Assembly: GCF_026914265.1 (NCBI RefSeq)
Contig: NC_069124.1
Coordinates: 20,691,092-20,755,091 of the forward strand
Direction of reading: 5' to 3'
DNA from: Mya arenaria
Taxonomy: Eukaryota > Mollusca > Bivalvia > Myida > Myidae
Length of the DNA: 64,000 bases
Each line of letters opens with the position of its first letter. The first letter of the stretch is position 1. Under the pieces are notes generated by a model, which saw only the letters and a list, made by a program, of their open reading frames with translations, was not told the origin of the DNA and did not search any database. The translations under genes and the position numbers were made by a program. Positions 1 through 12,400 of the stretch are shown piece after piece.

Positions 1-202
1 ATATGTATTAATTGTTAAATGTCATAATTGTGTACTTGTAAGTTGCTAAATCCAAGTGCCTGTCGACCAAAGTAAATAATTAACAATGGTTTACTTGACA
101 ACTGCCATAAGACTAACGTCAGCAGGTCAAAAAAAACACACCCATTGAATGAATGTCGCTATGTAACACCAAAACGTGTTTTAATATGTTTATACCAACT
201 AG

Positions 203-368
203 AATGCCAACGCATGCACGACTGACTCGGACTGTCCAGATGGATGTTGCTTCTCTGACAACCGTCGTCCTACACCGAAATGTTATAATGTTTCGCATTT
301 ATCGGAGCCCTGCCATCTTCCAAACCACCATGTAACATTCCAACTTTATCCATGCGGATGTGCTCAAG
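203..368 (+). CDS. Penultimate exon of a ten-cysteine secreted protein (astakine/prokineticin-like)
   Basis: The exon is open between an acceptor (AG at 201-202) and a donor (GT at 369-370) and ends in phase 1. It encodes about 55 residues with eight cysteines, opening ACTTDSDCPDGCC and closing YPCGCAQ. Joined to the exon at 6621 it reads CGCAQGLVCDEI. This gives the C-x5-C-x3-CC, C, C, C-x-C, G-L-x-C, C spacing of the colipase fold shared by prokineticins, astakines and the second Dickkopf domain. Those relatives are secreted cytokine-like ligands; invertebrate astakines act in blood-cell formation. No AVIT N-terminus or signal peptide is visible because upstream exons lie outside the window. 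If the donor is skipped the frame stays open to a stop at 506-508 through a G-rich run, which I think is intron. Family is fairly sure; the exact orthologue is not. Confidence 0.62.
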
Positions 369-748
369 GTATTGATATGTATGGCATCTTCAGCGGATAC
401 GAGTCCTGTTTAGAAAAAAAAACAATATGGATATGTTCATCTTTTTTGGGGGGCGGGGGTGGGGGACGGGGCAAAACACTTCGCTTCGTACGCAGTCAAC
501 CACTCTAGATTTGAAATACTGGTAATACTATCGCAAATTTAATTTCGTTTCATGATGGTTACATTTATGCTATATTCATCAGTAGCTAATTGTAAAAAAA
601 AATGATAAATTATCCCTTTGGTTATAGTTTGGCACGTTGATTTCATTAAATCGATTTGATTGGTCGATTACTATCATTGGATAGATATTGAACAAATTGA
701 TCAATACGCAGTTTTAATAACTTTGACCAAACTAAAGAAAAACACGGT

Positions 749-3700
749 CTTTAGTTAACTAATGGATCAGTTATGCTGTATTTAGATATGTCAACAATAC
801 CTTAGACTTTAGTTAACTAATGGGTCCGGTATGTTGTATTTAGATCTGTCAACAAGACCCTAGACTTTAGTTAACTAATGGCCCCGGTATGCTGTATTTA
901 GATATGTCAACAATACCTTAGACTTTAGTTAACTAATGGGTCCGGTATGTTGTATTTAGATATGTCAACAAGACCCTAGACTTTAGTTAACTTATGGCCC
1001 CGGTATGCTGTATTTAGATATGTCAACAATACCCCAGACTTTAGTTAACTAATGGCCCCGGTATGATGTATTTAGATATGTCAACAAGACCCTAGACTTA
1101 ACTTAACTAATGGGCCCGTTATGTTGTATTTAGATATGTCAACAAGACCCTAGTCTTTAGTTAACTAATGGGCCCGTTATGTTGTATTTAGATATGTTAC
1201 TGCTTCTCTAGACTTTAGTTTTCTAATGGGCCCGTTATGTTGTATTTAGATATGTCATCAAGACCCTAGACTTTAGTTAACTAATGGGCCCGTTATGTTG
1301 TATTTTGATATGGAACTGTTTCTCTAGACTTCAGTTAACTAATGGGCCCAGTATGTTGTATTTAGATATGTCATCAAGGCCGTAAACTTTAGTAAACTAA
1401 TGGGCCCGTTATGTTGTATTTAGATATGTCATCAAGACCATAAACTTAAGTAAACTAATGGGCCCGGTATGTTGTATTTAAATATGTCATCAAGACAATA
1501 GACTTTAGTTTACTAAAGGGCCCGGTATGTTGTATTTAGTTATGTCAACAAGACCATAGACTTAACTTAACTAATGGGCCCGTTATGTTGTATTTAAATA
1601 TGTCAATAAGACCCTTGACATTAATTACCTGATGGGCCCGTTATGTTGTATTTAGATATGTCAACAAGACCCTAGACTTTAGTTTACTAATGGGCCCGGT
1701 ATGTTGTATTTAGATATGTCAACAAGACCCTAGACTTAAGTTAACTAATGGGCCCGTTATGTTGTATTTAGATATGTCATCAAGGCAATATAATTTAGTT
1801 TACTAAAGGGCCCGGTATGTTGTATTTAGATATGTCAACAAGACCCTAGACTTAACTTAACTAATGGGCCCGTTATGTTGTATTTAGATTGGTCAACAAG
1901 ACCCTTGACTTTAGTTAACTAATGGGCCAGTTATGTTGTATTTAGATATGTCATCAAGACAATAGACTTTTGTTTACTAAAGGGCCCGGTATGTTGTATT
2001 TAGATATGTCAACACGACCCTTGACTTTAGTTAACTAATTGGCCCGTTATGTTGTATTTAGATAGGTCAACAAGACCCTTGTCTTTAGTTAACTAATGGG
2101 CCCGTTATGTTGTATATAGATATGTCAACAAGACCCTTGACTTTAGTTAACTAATGGGCCCGTTATGTTGTATATCGATATGTCAACAAGACCCTTGACT
2201 TTAGTAAACTAATGGGCCCGGTATGTTGTAATTAGATATGTCATCAAGACCCTAGACTTTAGTTAACTAATGGGCCCGGTATGTTGTATTCAGATATGTC
2301 ATCAAGACCCTAGACTTTAGTTAACTAATGGGCCCGGTATGTTTTATTTAGATATGTCATCAAGACCCTAGACTTTAGTTAACTAATTTGCCCGGTATGT
2401 TGTATTTAGATATGTTATCAAGACCCTAGACTTAACTAATGGGCCCGTTATGTTGTATTTAGATATGTCATCAAGACCCTAGACTTTAGTTAACTAATTG
2501 GCCCGTTATGTTGTATTTAGATATGTCAACAAGAATTTGACATTAGTTAATGAATGGGCCCCTTATGTTGTATTTAGATATGTCAACAAGACCCTAGACT
2601 TTAGTTTACTAATGGGCCCGGTATGTTGTATTTAGATATGTCAACAAGACCCTAGACTTAAGTTAACTAATGGGCCCGTTATGTTGTATTTAGATATGTC
2701 ATCAAGACAATAGACTTTAATTTACTAAAGGGACCGGTATGTTGTATTTAGATATGTCAACAAGACACTAGACTTAACTAAACTAATGGGCCCGGTATGT
2801 TGTATTTAGATATGTCAACAAGACCCTAGACTTTAGTTTACTAATGGGCCCGGTATGTTGTATTTAGATGTCAACAAGACCCTAGACTTTAGTTAACTTA
2901 TGGGCCCGTTATGTTGTATTTAGATATGTCATCAAGACAATAGACTTTAGTTTACTAAAGGGCCCGGTATGTTGTATTTAGATATGTCAACAAGACCCTA
3001 GACTTAACTTAACTAATGGGCCCGTTATGTTGTATTTAGATAGGTCAACAAGACCCTTGACTTTTGTTAACTAATGGGCCAGTTATGTTGTATTTAGATA
3101 TGTCATCAATACCCTAGACTTTAGTTTACTAAAGGGCCCGGTATGTTGTATTTAGATATGTCAACAAGACCCTTGACTTTAGTTAACTAATGGGCCCGGT
3201 ATGTTGTATTTAGATATGTCAACAAGACCCTTGACTTTAGTAAACTAATGGGCCCGGTATGTTGTAATTAGATATGTCATCAAGACAATAGACTTTAGTT
3301 AACTAATGGGCCCGGTATGTTGTATTTAGATATGTCATCAAGACCCTAGACTTTAGTTAACTAATGGGCTCGGTATGTTTTATTTAGATATGTCATCAAG
3401 ACCCTAGATTTTAGTTAACTAATGGGCCCGGTATGTTGTATTTAGATATGTCATCAAGACCCTAGACTTAACTTAACTAATGGGCCCGTTATGTTGTATT
3501 TAGATATGTCAACAAGACCCTAGACTTAACTTAACTAATGGGCCCGTTATGTTGTATTTAGATATGTCAACACGACCCTTGACATTAGTTAACTAATGGG
3601 CCCATTATGTTGTATTTAGATATGTCAACAAGACCCTAGACTTTAGTTTACTAATGGGCCCGGTATGTTGTATTTAGATATGTCAACAAGACAATAGACT

Positions 3701-5530
3701 TTAGTTAACTAATGGGCCCGTTATGTTGTATTTAGATATGTCATCAAGACAATAGACTTTAGTTTACTAAAGGGCCCGGTATGTTGTATTTAGATATGTC
3801 AACAAGACCCTAGACTTAACTTAACTAATGGGCCCGTTATGTTGTATTTAGATAGGTCAACAAGACCCTTGACTTTAGGTAACTAATGGGCCAGTTATGT
3901 TGTATTTAGATATGTCACCAAGACAATAGACTTTAGTTTACTAAAGGGCCCGGTATGTTGTATTTAGATATGTCAACAAGACCCTAGACTTTAGTTAACT
4001 AATGGGCCCGTTATGTTGTATTTAGATATGTCAACAAGACCCTTGACTTTAGTTAGCTACTGGGCCTGTTATGTTGTATTTAGATATGTCAACAAGACCC
4101 TTGACTTTAGTTAACTAATGGGCCCGTTATGTTGTATTTAGATATGTCAACAAGACCCTTGACTTTATTAAACTAATGGGCCCGGTATGTTGTAATTAGT
4201 TATGTCATCAAGACCCTAGACTTTAGTTAACTAATGTGCCCGGTATGTTCTATTTAGATATGTCATCAAGACCCTAGAATTAAGTTAACTAATGGGCCCG
4301 GTATGTTTTATTTAGATATGTCATCAAGACCCTAGACTTTAGTTAACTAATGGGCCCGGTATGATGTATTTAGATATGTCATCAAGACCCTAGACTTTAG
4401 TTAACTAATGGGCCCGGTATGTTGTATTTAGATATGTCATCAAGACCCTAGACTTTAGTTAGCTAATGGGCCCGGTATGTTTTATTTAGATATGTCATCA
4501 AGACCCTAGACTTTAGTAAACTAATGGGCCCGGTATGATATATTTAGATAAGTCAACAAGACCCTTGACTTTAGTTAACTAATGGGCCCGGTATGTTTTA
4601 TTTAGATATGTCATCAAGACAATAGACTTTAGTTAACTAATGGGCCCGGTATGTTGTATTTAGATATGTCATCAAGACAATAGACTTTAGTTAACTAATG
4701 GGCCCGGTATGTTTTATTTAGATATGTCATCAAGACCCTAGACTTTAGTTAACTAATGGGCCCGGTATGTTGTATTTAGATATGTCATCAAGACCCTAGA
4801 CTTTAGTTAACTAATGAGCCCGGTATGATGTATTTAGATATGTCATCAAGACCCTAGACTTTAGTTAACTAATGGGCCCGTTATGTTGTATTTAGATATG
4901 TCATCAAGACAATAGACTTTAGTTTACTAAAGGGCCCGGTATGTTGTATTTAGATATGTCAACAAGACCCTAGACTTAACTTAACTAATGGGCCCGTTAT
5001 GTTGTATTTAGATAGGTCAACAAGACCTTAGCCTTTAGTTAACTAATGGGCCAGTTGTGTTGTATTTAGATATATCATCAAGACCCTTGATTTTAACTTA
5101 TAGGCCAGTAATGTTGTTTTTAGATGTGTCATCAAGACCCTAGACTTTAGTTAACTTATGGGCCAGTTATGTTGCATTTAGATATGTCCTCAAGAACCTA
5201 GGCATTAGTTAACTTATGGTCATGGTATATCATGTATTAAGACATGCCATCACGAATCTAGACGTCAAGCCAATAATTGGCCGTGTATTTAAGTTACTAT
5301 TAAGGCCCGGTATGTTATATTTAGACATGTCATCATGATACGGGACTTAAATGATGGGCCCGGTATGTTATATTTAGACATGTCATCATGATACGGGACT
5401 TAAATGATGGTCCCGGTATGTTGTATTTAGACATGTCATCATGATACGGGACTTAAATGATGGGCCCGGTATGTTGTGTTTAGACATGTGCTATCTCGAG
5501 CATAAAATTTAATAATCAAATAAGCCCAGT
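749..5530. repeat. 58-bp minisatellite array, roughly 75-80 units
   Basis: A 58-bp unit repeats head to tail with little interruption. Each unit carries a 12-bp self-complementary core TTAGTTAACTAA, then usually GGGCCC, then GGTATG or GTTATG, TGTATTTAGATATGTC and a CAACAAGACCC or CATCAAGACAA segment. Variants are not random: a block with TTTACTAAAGGGCCC followed by a unit with GATAGGTCAAC recurs near 1.8, 3.0, 3.8 and 5.0 kb, spaced by about 820 or 1150 bp. That indicates multi-unit duplication. Units decay at the 3' side after 5250. The array lies inside an intron of the ten-cysteine gene. Confidence 0.95.
5300..5495. repeat. Three to four nearly identical ~53-bp units at the array's 3' edge
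   Basis: Units containing GGTATGTTATATTTAGAC and CATGATACGGGACTTAAATG repeat with few differences. They derive from the 58-bp unit but are shorter and share private changes, so they amplified separately and recently. Confidence 0.85.
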
Positions 5531-5627
5531 TGTTATTCTAAAATGCAATCACGACTAAATACTACAGTTAACTAATGCGCCAAATATGCTGTATGTAGAC
5601 ATATCATCACGACTCTAGACTTCTTTT

Positions 5628-6003
5628 AGAGATGCACTCTTACTCCCAAATAAAGTTTACCACAATTAATAATACTGTTTTAATATTCCAAAAAGGATGA
5701 ATAAATGTCGAAAACAATGATTCTTATGAAGGATATCGAGGTCGATTTGAAAGAAATGAGCTTTTAACACGGTAATTCTACCTTATGAGACTATTGTAGA
5801 CCACAGTGAATCTTTAAGCATTCACCAATCATTTAATATTTTTGCGCTTTCTGTTTTTAAATTCACGGTTACAATCTTGTTATCAGTATTTAATATTTTC
5901 CTTAGATGCATTATTTAGTAAGTAGTTTAAGGTTTATCAGTCAAAATGTATGTTTGTTATACATGTGTATGTATTGATTTTGAATAAGAGCGTCACTTTA
6001 ATC
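5628..6003. mobile_element. Non-autonomous interspersed repeat, family B copy 1
   Basis: This 375-bp segment matches 57752-58141 along its whole length in the same orientation. Shared stretches include CCACAATTAATAATA, CAATCTTGTTATCAGTA and GTATGTATTGATTTTGAAT. It opens with AGATGCACTCTTACTCCCA and ends at GTCACTTTA. No ORF is present. The two-copy match within one window supports a dispersed element; its class is unknown. Confidence 0.8.
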
Positions 6004-6620
6004 AATGGGATGATATGTTGCCGAACCGTAATGTGTTTTTGTAAATATGTTGAATATCTGCATGTGTTTGCTTGTATGCATGTTCATAGATAAAATTGTA
6101 ACGTAAGCTCGATATTTAAGTTTTATTATCTCGATCACATATTACAATTGATATAATCACATACAGACTGTACATTTGCCTTCTGTTCACTATCTGTAAA
6201 GGCTTATCAATATATCAGGTGACTATTTCGTATTAAGTCATCAAGACGATTCAGTCCTCGATATCCGATGTTCAAAATTTTGAACGTCAGGTGCCTGGTG
6301 ACCTATTGCAGTATTATTTGACATAACTTTTTTTGGCAGGAAACAGTTATACAGAATTTGTACCTAAATAGTGTAATACATATAAAGCAACTTCATGTTT
6401 GACTTTTTAATGCAAAATAGACAATTTCAAGTCAGAATGCTATTCAAAATAAAAACAGTTATGCGTCCTGTCATATCTTTATGTTAAAATAGGACCTGCC
6501 ACGAGTTCTCATATCGATAAAATCAATTATTAAACAGAACTTTTAACGATGTTCACTTAGCTGATTAACATGAGAATTGACAAAGTATTCATCATTATTA
6601 TTTATAATTTTCCTGCACAG

Positions 6621-6745
6621 GTTTAGTATGTGACGAGATCCACTTCGACCTAACATTCCCCGACCCCGTCCATGACGCCGAGAACATTTTGCTTCATCAC
6701 GGCTATGGCATTTGCATGACCACAGTTGGAAACGTGCTCGGATAG
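6621..6745 (+). CDS. Last exon of the ten-cysteine secreted protein
   Basis: Acceptor AG at 6619-6620 follows a pyrimidine-rich tract. The exon starts in phase 1, matching the donor at 369, so the junction codon is Gly in GLVCDEI. It encodes 41 residues with the last two cysteines (LVC and YGICM) and stops at TAG 6743-6745. The GL-C motif right after C-x-C is the hallmark of the prokineticin/Dickkopf colipase fold. The intron between the two exons is about 6.25 kb and is mostly minisatellite. Confidence 0.62.
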
Positions 6746-6788
6746 GACGCGTGACATTTCATTACTTTCTGATATAGTTTGTTATAGA

Positions 6789-6794
6789 AATAAA
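6789..6794 (+). terminator. Candidate polyadenylation signal of the ten-cysteine gene
   Basis: AATAAA lies 44 nt after the stop codon on the same strand. This is a plausible short 3' UTR; no transcript evidence is available. Confidence 0.4.
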
Positions 6795-6799
6795 AGTGG

Positions 6800-7940
6800 A
6801 ATAATAAACACAATTTGATATGTTTATTTTCATTCGGAGCTCCTCGGCCATTTTTATCGAAAACAAATTGTTTTAGAGATGTATTTATTGATCTTAGTTT
6901 AAATTGATTGCTTCTGAAGTATATTATTGCAAACATAATAAAGAGTCCCAAGAGTTCAGTCATAAAGTTTAACTGCTAAATAGAATAACTACGCGATCTA
7001 CTTGCAGCGGACTTAAACGTACCGCTTTTTAAGTATCTAAACCTTCCAAATACATCCTGGGTTGTTTTCGATAAAAATGGCCGAGGAGTTCCGAATGGTT
7101 TATTTTGTTTGAACCCTGCTGAAAACGGATGGACGGAAATGACGCATGCCGAATTGTATGTCATTCGGATTAAGTTAGTAACAGAAACATAATTGGACAC
7201 ATATTAAACAGAACTTGGTATTAATATTGTGTATGACCGATGCTGGATATTTGTTAGGATGGGACGCATGTCAAATGTTTTGACATTCCGATCATGTTTT
7301 AGTACAGAAATAAAACTATATACATGTACAGACCCTGATATGTTTATTTTGTTTGATCACTAATGAAACAATACTCGGATATTGAAGTTACGCTTAAATA
7401 AAGCAAGTTTTGGTAAAAGGCTTTATTAGCGAAAGTAACATAATAATCAGGTTCCAGAACAAACGAGTCTACAACTAAAGTTCATCTTAGAGGGAAACTA
7501 TCGCAAACTTCATAATGTTCACTATTGTTTTGCTATCAAGTAAAATTATTCAAAACCTAACAACACCATACAATAACAGATAAATACTTATTTGAAAAAG
7601 GGTTCTTAAATTGGTGGCGGGAATCATCAAATTTTCAAAAAGGGTTGTTCCTTACCACATTAATGTTCCGTCATTTTTTGAATACAGATCAACTCCTACT
7701 TGCTTTTCTTGTTACAGACAATACGTTCACATTACACATACAATTAAATATTTCGATGCATGTCTTTGAAAAATGGAAACCTGGAAATACCTTAAGTTTA
7801 TATAAAACACAATGAAAACAATCTGCATAATATGAGGTATTATAAAAATGTAAATAAAACTAAATATCAGAGCATACACAATCTATTTAAGATTTACAAG
7901 TATTACAATCGGATCAAGTTTGTTCATGTCGGTTTTTAGC
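6800..7940. other. Intergenic spacer without recognisable gene
   Basis: AT-rich sequence between the two tail-to-tail genes. A short imperfect direct repeat around GGCCGAGGAGTTCCGAATGG (7079-7098) has an inverted relative near 6835-6850 (GAGCTCCTCGGCCATTT), so a decayed foldback element may occupy about 6830-7100. Nothing else seen. Confidence 0.4.
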
Positions 7941-8336
7941 TGTCAACACGTCGTCGCCAGGCACCATTGCGGCTGGTCTGGGTTGGAGATCACGCAGAAA
8001 CAGTTGTGATATTCTGGAAAATACTCCGTCATTTTGACTAAGAGGCATCCGATGAAAACCGCATTACATACGTGCGGCTTATGAGAGGGGTCCCGCATCT
8101 CTAACAGGGGATTACGTGTACTTCCGGTCATGGACGCTGGACACCTTGATGCAGCGCCATGTGCTCCGGAAACACCGGTTGCTGAGCAGCCGCACGCTAC
8201 GGATACGCTCCATGTCGACAAATAGCCGGTGGCGATAACAAGTGACCGCGGACCGACGCTCCTTCCGGTGAAAGAGACGGCTCGACCATCGGGAAACCAA
8301 AGGCACAATCATCCAGATACGTTGGCGCAGCCTCAC
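7940..8336. other. GC-rich patch of unknown origin
   Basis: This 400-bp stretch is far richer in G+C and CpG than its surroundings. On the minus strand one frame is open for 121 codons (7943-8308) and another for 74 (8112-8336), but neither matches a family I recognise. No splice sites convincingly frame an exon. It may be a decayed coding fragment, a transposon piece or a CpG-rich regulatory block. Confidence 0.35.
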
Positions 8337-8670
8337 TTATATTCTGTCATTTTTATTAATGTCCTTTCTTCAGTAGGTGTCATTTAAATGTATTGTCATG
8401 AACGGATAATTAGTCAAATGCATACACAATTGATCAAAACTACTTTAGATACAGTATATATTCCTGTTTTTTATATATATATATATTTAGACTTGAAAGT
8501 ATTTTGATTCTGACACGATATATAATAACAATTATACAATTAAACATCAATAATAAAACTAAGCTCTTGAATATAACTATTAAAATACACATAACATAAA
8601 AAAGATGCATAATATCTGACGAACATATTGGAATCCCAACACCAACAAAATGCAACATAAGGGTTAATAT

Positions 8671-8996
8671 TTTAAAGCTGCACTCTCACAGTTTGACAGT
8701 TTTGATTTTTTGATGTCTTAGAATGAGCCAACGATTTTGCACATGTCTGGAAAACAGTATCAGTGGATCGCAGTATTTCATACTTCTTTTCCAAAACGTA
8801 TGTTTTATGTTTCTTAGCGTTACTAACGCTTAAGAAAAATGACATTTTTAGAGGTTTTCCAGAAAGTTAACTTTTTTTTTTTTAGTTATCTTATATGACT
8901 AAAGTGAAGGCATTCATGCAAACTGAAGCGATTCTGGGACATTTAAAAAAAAAACAAATATGCCAAAACTGTCAATCTTTGAGAAAGCAGTTTTAA
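8671..8996. mobile_element. Foldback MITE, family A copy 1
   Basis: It starts AAAGCTGCACTCTCACAG and ends in the diverged complement, with a central self-complementary core near 8816-8837. The same termini and core recur at 62208-62571 and 62754-63115. The termini begin within TTAA-like sequence. It encodes nothing. Confidence 0.75.
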
Positions 8997-9079
8997 GCAT
9001 CATAGACCAATACGACTCAAAAAATTGCGGATAATCAATTATTAGTAGCTTTGCGCGAGTCAAAAAATTGCTCAATGAT

Positions 9080-9085
9080 TTTATT
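9080..9085 (-). terminator. Candidate polyadenylation signal of the phosphatase gene
   Basis: AATAAA on the minus strand, about 320 nt past the stop codon at 9404-9406. It is the first clear hexamer in the right orientation. Confidence 0.35.
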
Positions 9086-9403
9086 TTAGAAATTTAATTT
9101 ACCAATGCTTTGCTACAGATTACTTCCTCATTTCATGTGAAAATGTTCAGAATAAAATCATTAACATGATATTTGTGGAGTTAATAATGACGTGTTTCGT
9201 TCTCGAATGCACAGTTATTTTGTTCAAAATAAGGTCCCCTATAAAGGCTGTATATAACAATAAAATCCGTATAATAAGAGTAATGATAGAAAGCGTATAC
9301 CAGTTTTCATTCAAAATGTACAATACTATTAAAAGGAAACTGTGATTTGATGCTATATTTGTGACAAAAAATGTACACAGGGAAAGCACTATTCTGTCTT
9401 GAT

Positions 9404-9475
9404 CTACAGATTTTGATAAACATCGATCTGTTTGACATGTTCTTGCATGACGTCGTAGATGTACCGAAATTGTGC
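9404..9475 (-). CDS. RPTP exon 32: C-terminus and stop
   Basis: 72 bp: AQFRYIYDVMQEHVKQIDVY, then QNL and TAG. This is the last helix of a PTP domain (QFxxxYxVxxE). The protein ends right after the helix with no tail. Confidence 0.9.
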   Translation of the reverse strand, partial: AQFRYIYDVMQEHVKQIDVYQNL

Positions 9476-12400
9476 CTGCAAAACAGAAAAACAATATTAA
9501 TTCATATCTTAGTGGTGATCATTGTGTATTCAAACAAGATTTAAGTTTGTACATATGTTTTACTGCACACAAAATAAGTATCAAACTGAATTGCTTTATC
9601 AGTTCTGTAATTACACATAATTGATATTTGATACATACGGAAGTGAGGTCACGAAAATTGTGTCTGTATCTATACAAGCTTTAGCAACTTCTGAGTCGGT
9701 AAATAAGTGTGTATACCACATACCACGTGATAAAAAACGTCATAAATGGTGCGCCGATAGGCAATATTTTGCTTTGAATAAAGACTTAAAACAAATAAAA
9801 CGATTCCTTTTCTTTACCATTTTAATCAAACAAAAGGCAGACTTTTACGTTTAAAGAGCCCCGCCTTAGTTGTATTACCACAAGTTGATAATGTGATATA
9901 TTTCCTCAAACACTTCGACAAACCAGTTTCCCAAATAATGGTTTGACAGAGCTCCATCAGGCGGCGGTTTGGGGAAAAAATATCGATGTGTTTTAGTAAA
10001 CTAAACTCTCAATTAAACTATGGTAAAACACCGAAGGCGGGTCTTTGTAAGCGGCGTAGACTGTGATATGGTTCATTGAAAATGGTAAAGAAATAGTAAA
10101 GTATTCTTTGGTTAAAGTATTCATTCGAAGTCAAATATTGCCATTAGCCGAAGCAATTATGAAGCACTTTATCATGTCGGTTGCACACACTTATTAAGGA
10201 CGGTCGAAACGTTAGTTCATTCTAACACCATATATCGTCCAGTCTATAATTATAATAATGTAAACACTTGGTATGTCAAAATTACCGGATTCTGCACAAT
10301 ATCTTTGTTCCGTTGTTTCATGGTCTTCACGCTGTCCACGATGTTTATCTGGCCCTTGTTGTCTTGAACCCGATGAACTTCATTAAGAAGCACAGCTACC
10401 AACCCACTGCGACGATATCCTGATCTGTAAAATCAGAATAATGTGTTTGTTGTATGGAATGCTTCTAATTGAACACCAAACATGCACACATGGCATGTTG
10501 AAAGTATAGCATCTGTTCCATAGAATAAACAGTGGTTTGCAAACAGTTTACCTTTCTGAAAATTAAACCATGCATTACACTTATTTTTTCCAAACGTTTG
10601 TTCTCTAACTCTTTTTTTAACTCAAAATATGTATATTCAACTTTTTCGTGTATAACTAATTAAACCGTATTAATAGTTATGAAGCAAAGAAGAATAGTTC
10701 GCTGATCTTACTCGCAATGTATGAGAATGGGTCTAGTCTCGCTGAGGTGAGGCTGCCACTTGTTGACTGCCTCCAAAATATCAAGCATCGGCTGTACCGC
10801 GATAGGCGTGTCTTCATCTTCCCGCCACGCCAAAAACTCAAACTGACGGATTGTCGTTAGATAATCCTCATCCTTAAATGTACATAACATTAGCGTAGAA
10901 AATAACAGGACCCGTTTGACTAATGGTGTATTTGCTAGGTTTGCCGTGCATTATTTAGTCTAACAAAATAATTGGAATTATAGAAATAACAAGTTAAATC
11001 CTTCTTCTACCTAAATTTGTCTTCTACTTTACATAAAGTATGGGTTTCTAAGCAACGCAAAACCTGTTTTATTGTGCAATTTCAAGCCAATTTGATCATT
11101 TCAAGTCCTACCTTGTTAAAAAAATTGTTTTAAAAATTGCCTTCTATTTTCTCAATGAGATAATCTATCTTTTTAACTGTTATGCCATCTTGTCACAATG
11201 ATGTGTTATTACGTTTATTTTATGTTATTTTCTTAATATGTTGTTATATTTTGTCAACCGTATACGTTGTCATGACTGAAACTTCTATACATGATGTGTT
11301 ATCTTGTCAATCGGACGTATTGGTATTTCAACATAAATACTGATCTTCTATAACTACTTGTTATAAAAGTGAGTCATGTAAGGGAACTGCCCTATTTGTT
11401 CAAATGCCATGTGATTTTATCTTAATTTGCGATGATGTCTTGTCAACGTATACTGCGACCTTGTTCAAACTGAGTGTAATTATGACCAGCAATAGTGCTG
11501 TCTTCTTAATAATTTATACAGAATTATAAAATTAATGTACTTTTACATGTTTGGCAACTAAGCATGCTATTTTATCTAAATAATATACAATTATTTACTT
11601 ATTAACTGTAACAAAATGCTGTCGAATTGACCAAAAATGAATTTGCTGTCAATATGAACTGATATTTCACAGCTAAAATAACTGTTTTATTACATGATAC
11701 AGCATGCTATATTATAATGTCATATGACAAAGTGTTTCCTGTCTCTAAATAGACAGGTCATATAAAGACAGGTCGATACTTTTAAAGTTATTTTTCAAGC
11801 GTTATTATGACGTCATATGACAAATAGTTTACGGTCTATAAAAAGACAGGTCAATATGACAGGTTTTATTTTGTCTTTGAACATTGTTCTTTGTCCAAGC
11901 ATGGACGGTTTATTTTATAGACCATGTAATAATATGTGATCTTGTCAAATTAGCGTGCTATTATATGCAAAACATATGGTTTCTTTTTCACACGATATGT
12001 GATCCTGCAAAATGAACGTGTTGTCATGTCAAAGTGTAGTTTTAACATAACAGCACGTTGGACAAATCGTCAAAACATCATTCCAAAGTTTCTATGAAAC
12101 AAGGACTATACCTAGATACTCTTTGTTAGTCTGCCATATCGTTTACCTCGTGGTTTACGTCCTTGAATGAAAAACACTTTTCTTGGAAAGCTTTGTTCTG
12201 CTTCTCATGGATACAGTTGACTTTAAACCTGCCAATTTGTCTTTCGTCACTGCTTCCAAGGTACTGACAAGTCTGAAATAAAATTAAAAAATATCATACC
12301 AATAGTGCCAAAAACACTTATCTGATGGATGCGTGTGTGTTTATATTTTAGATATGCTGCTTCTTTACGAAAGTACACGAATGGCGTCTCGTAAAAAACA

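Noticed and set aside
749..5250. CRISPR-like array
   Set aside because: Units are contiguous 58-bp tandem repeats with no unique spacers, and the genome is eukaryotic.
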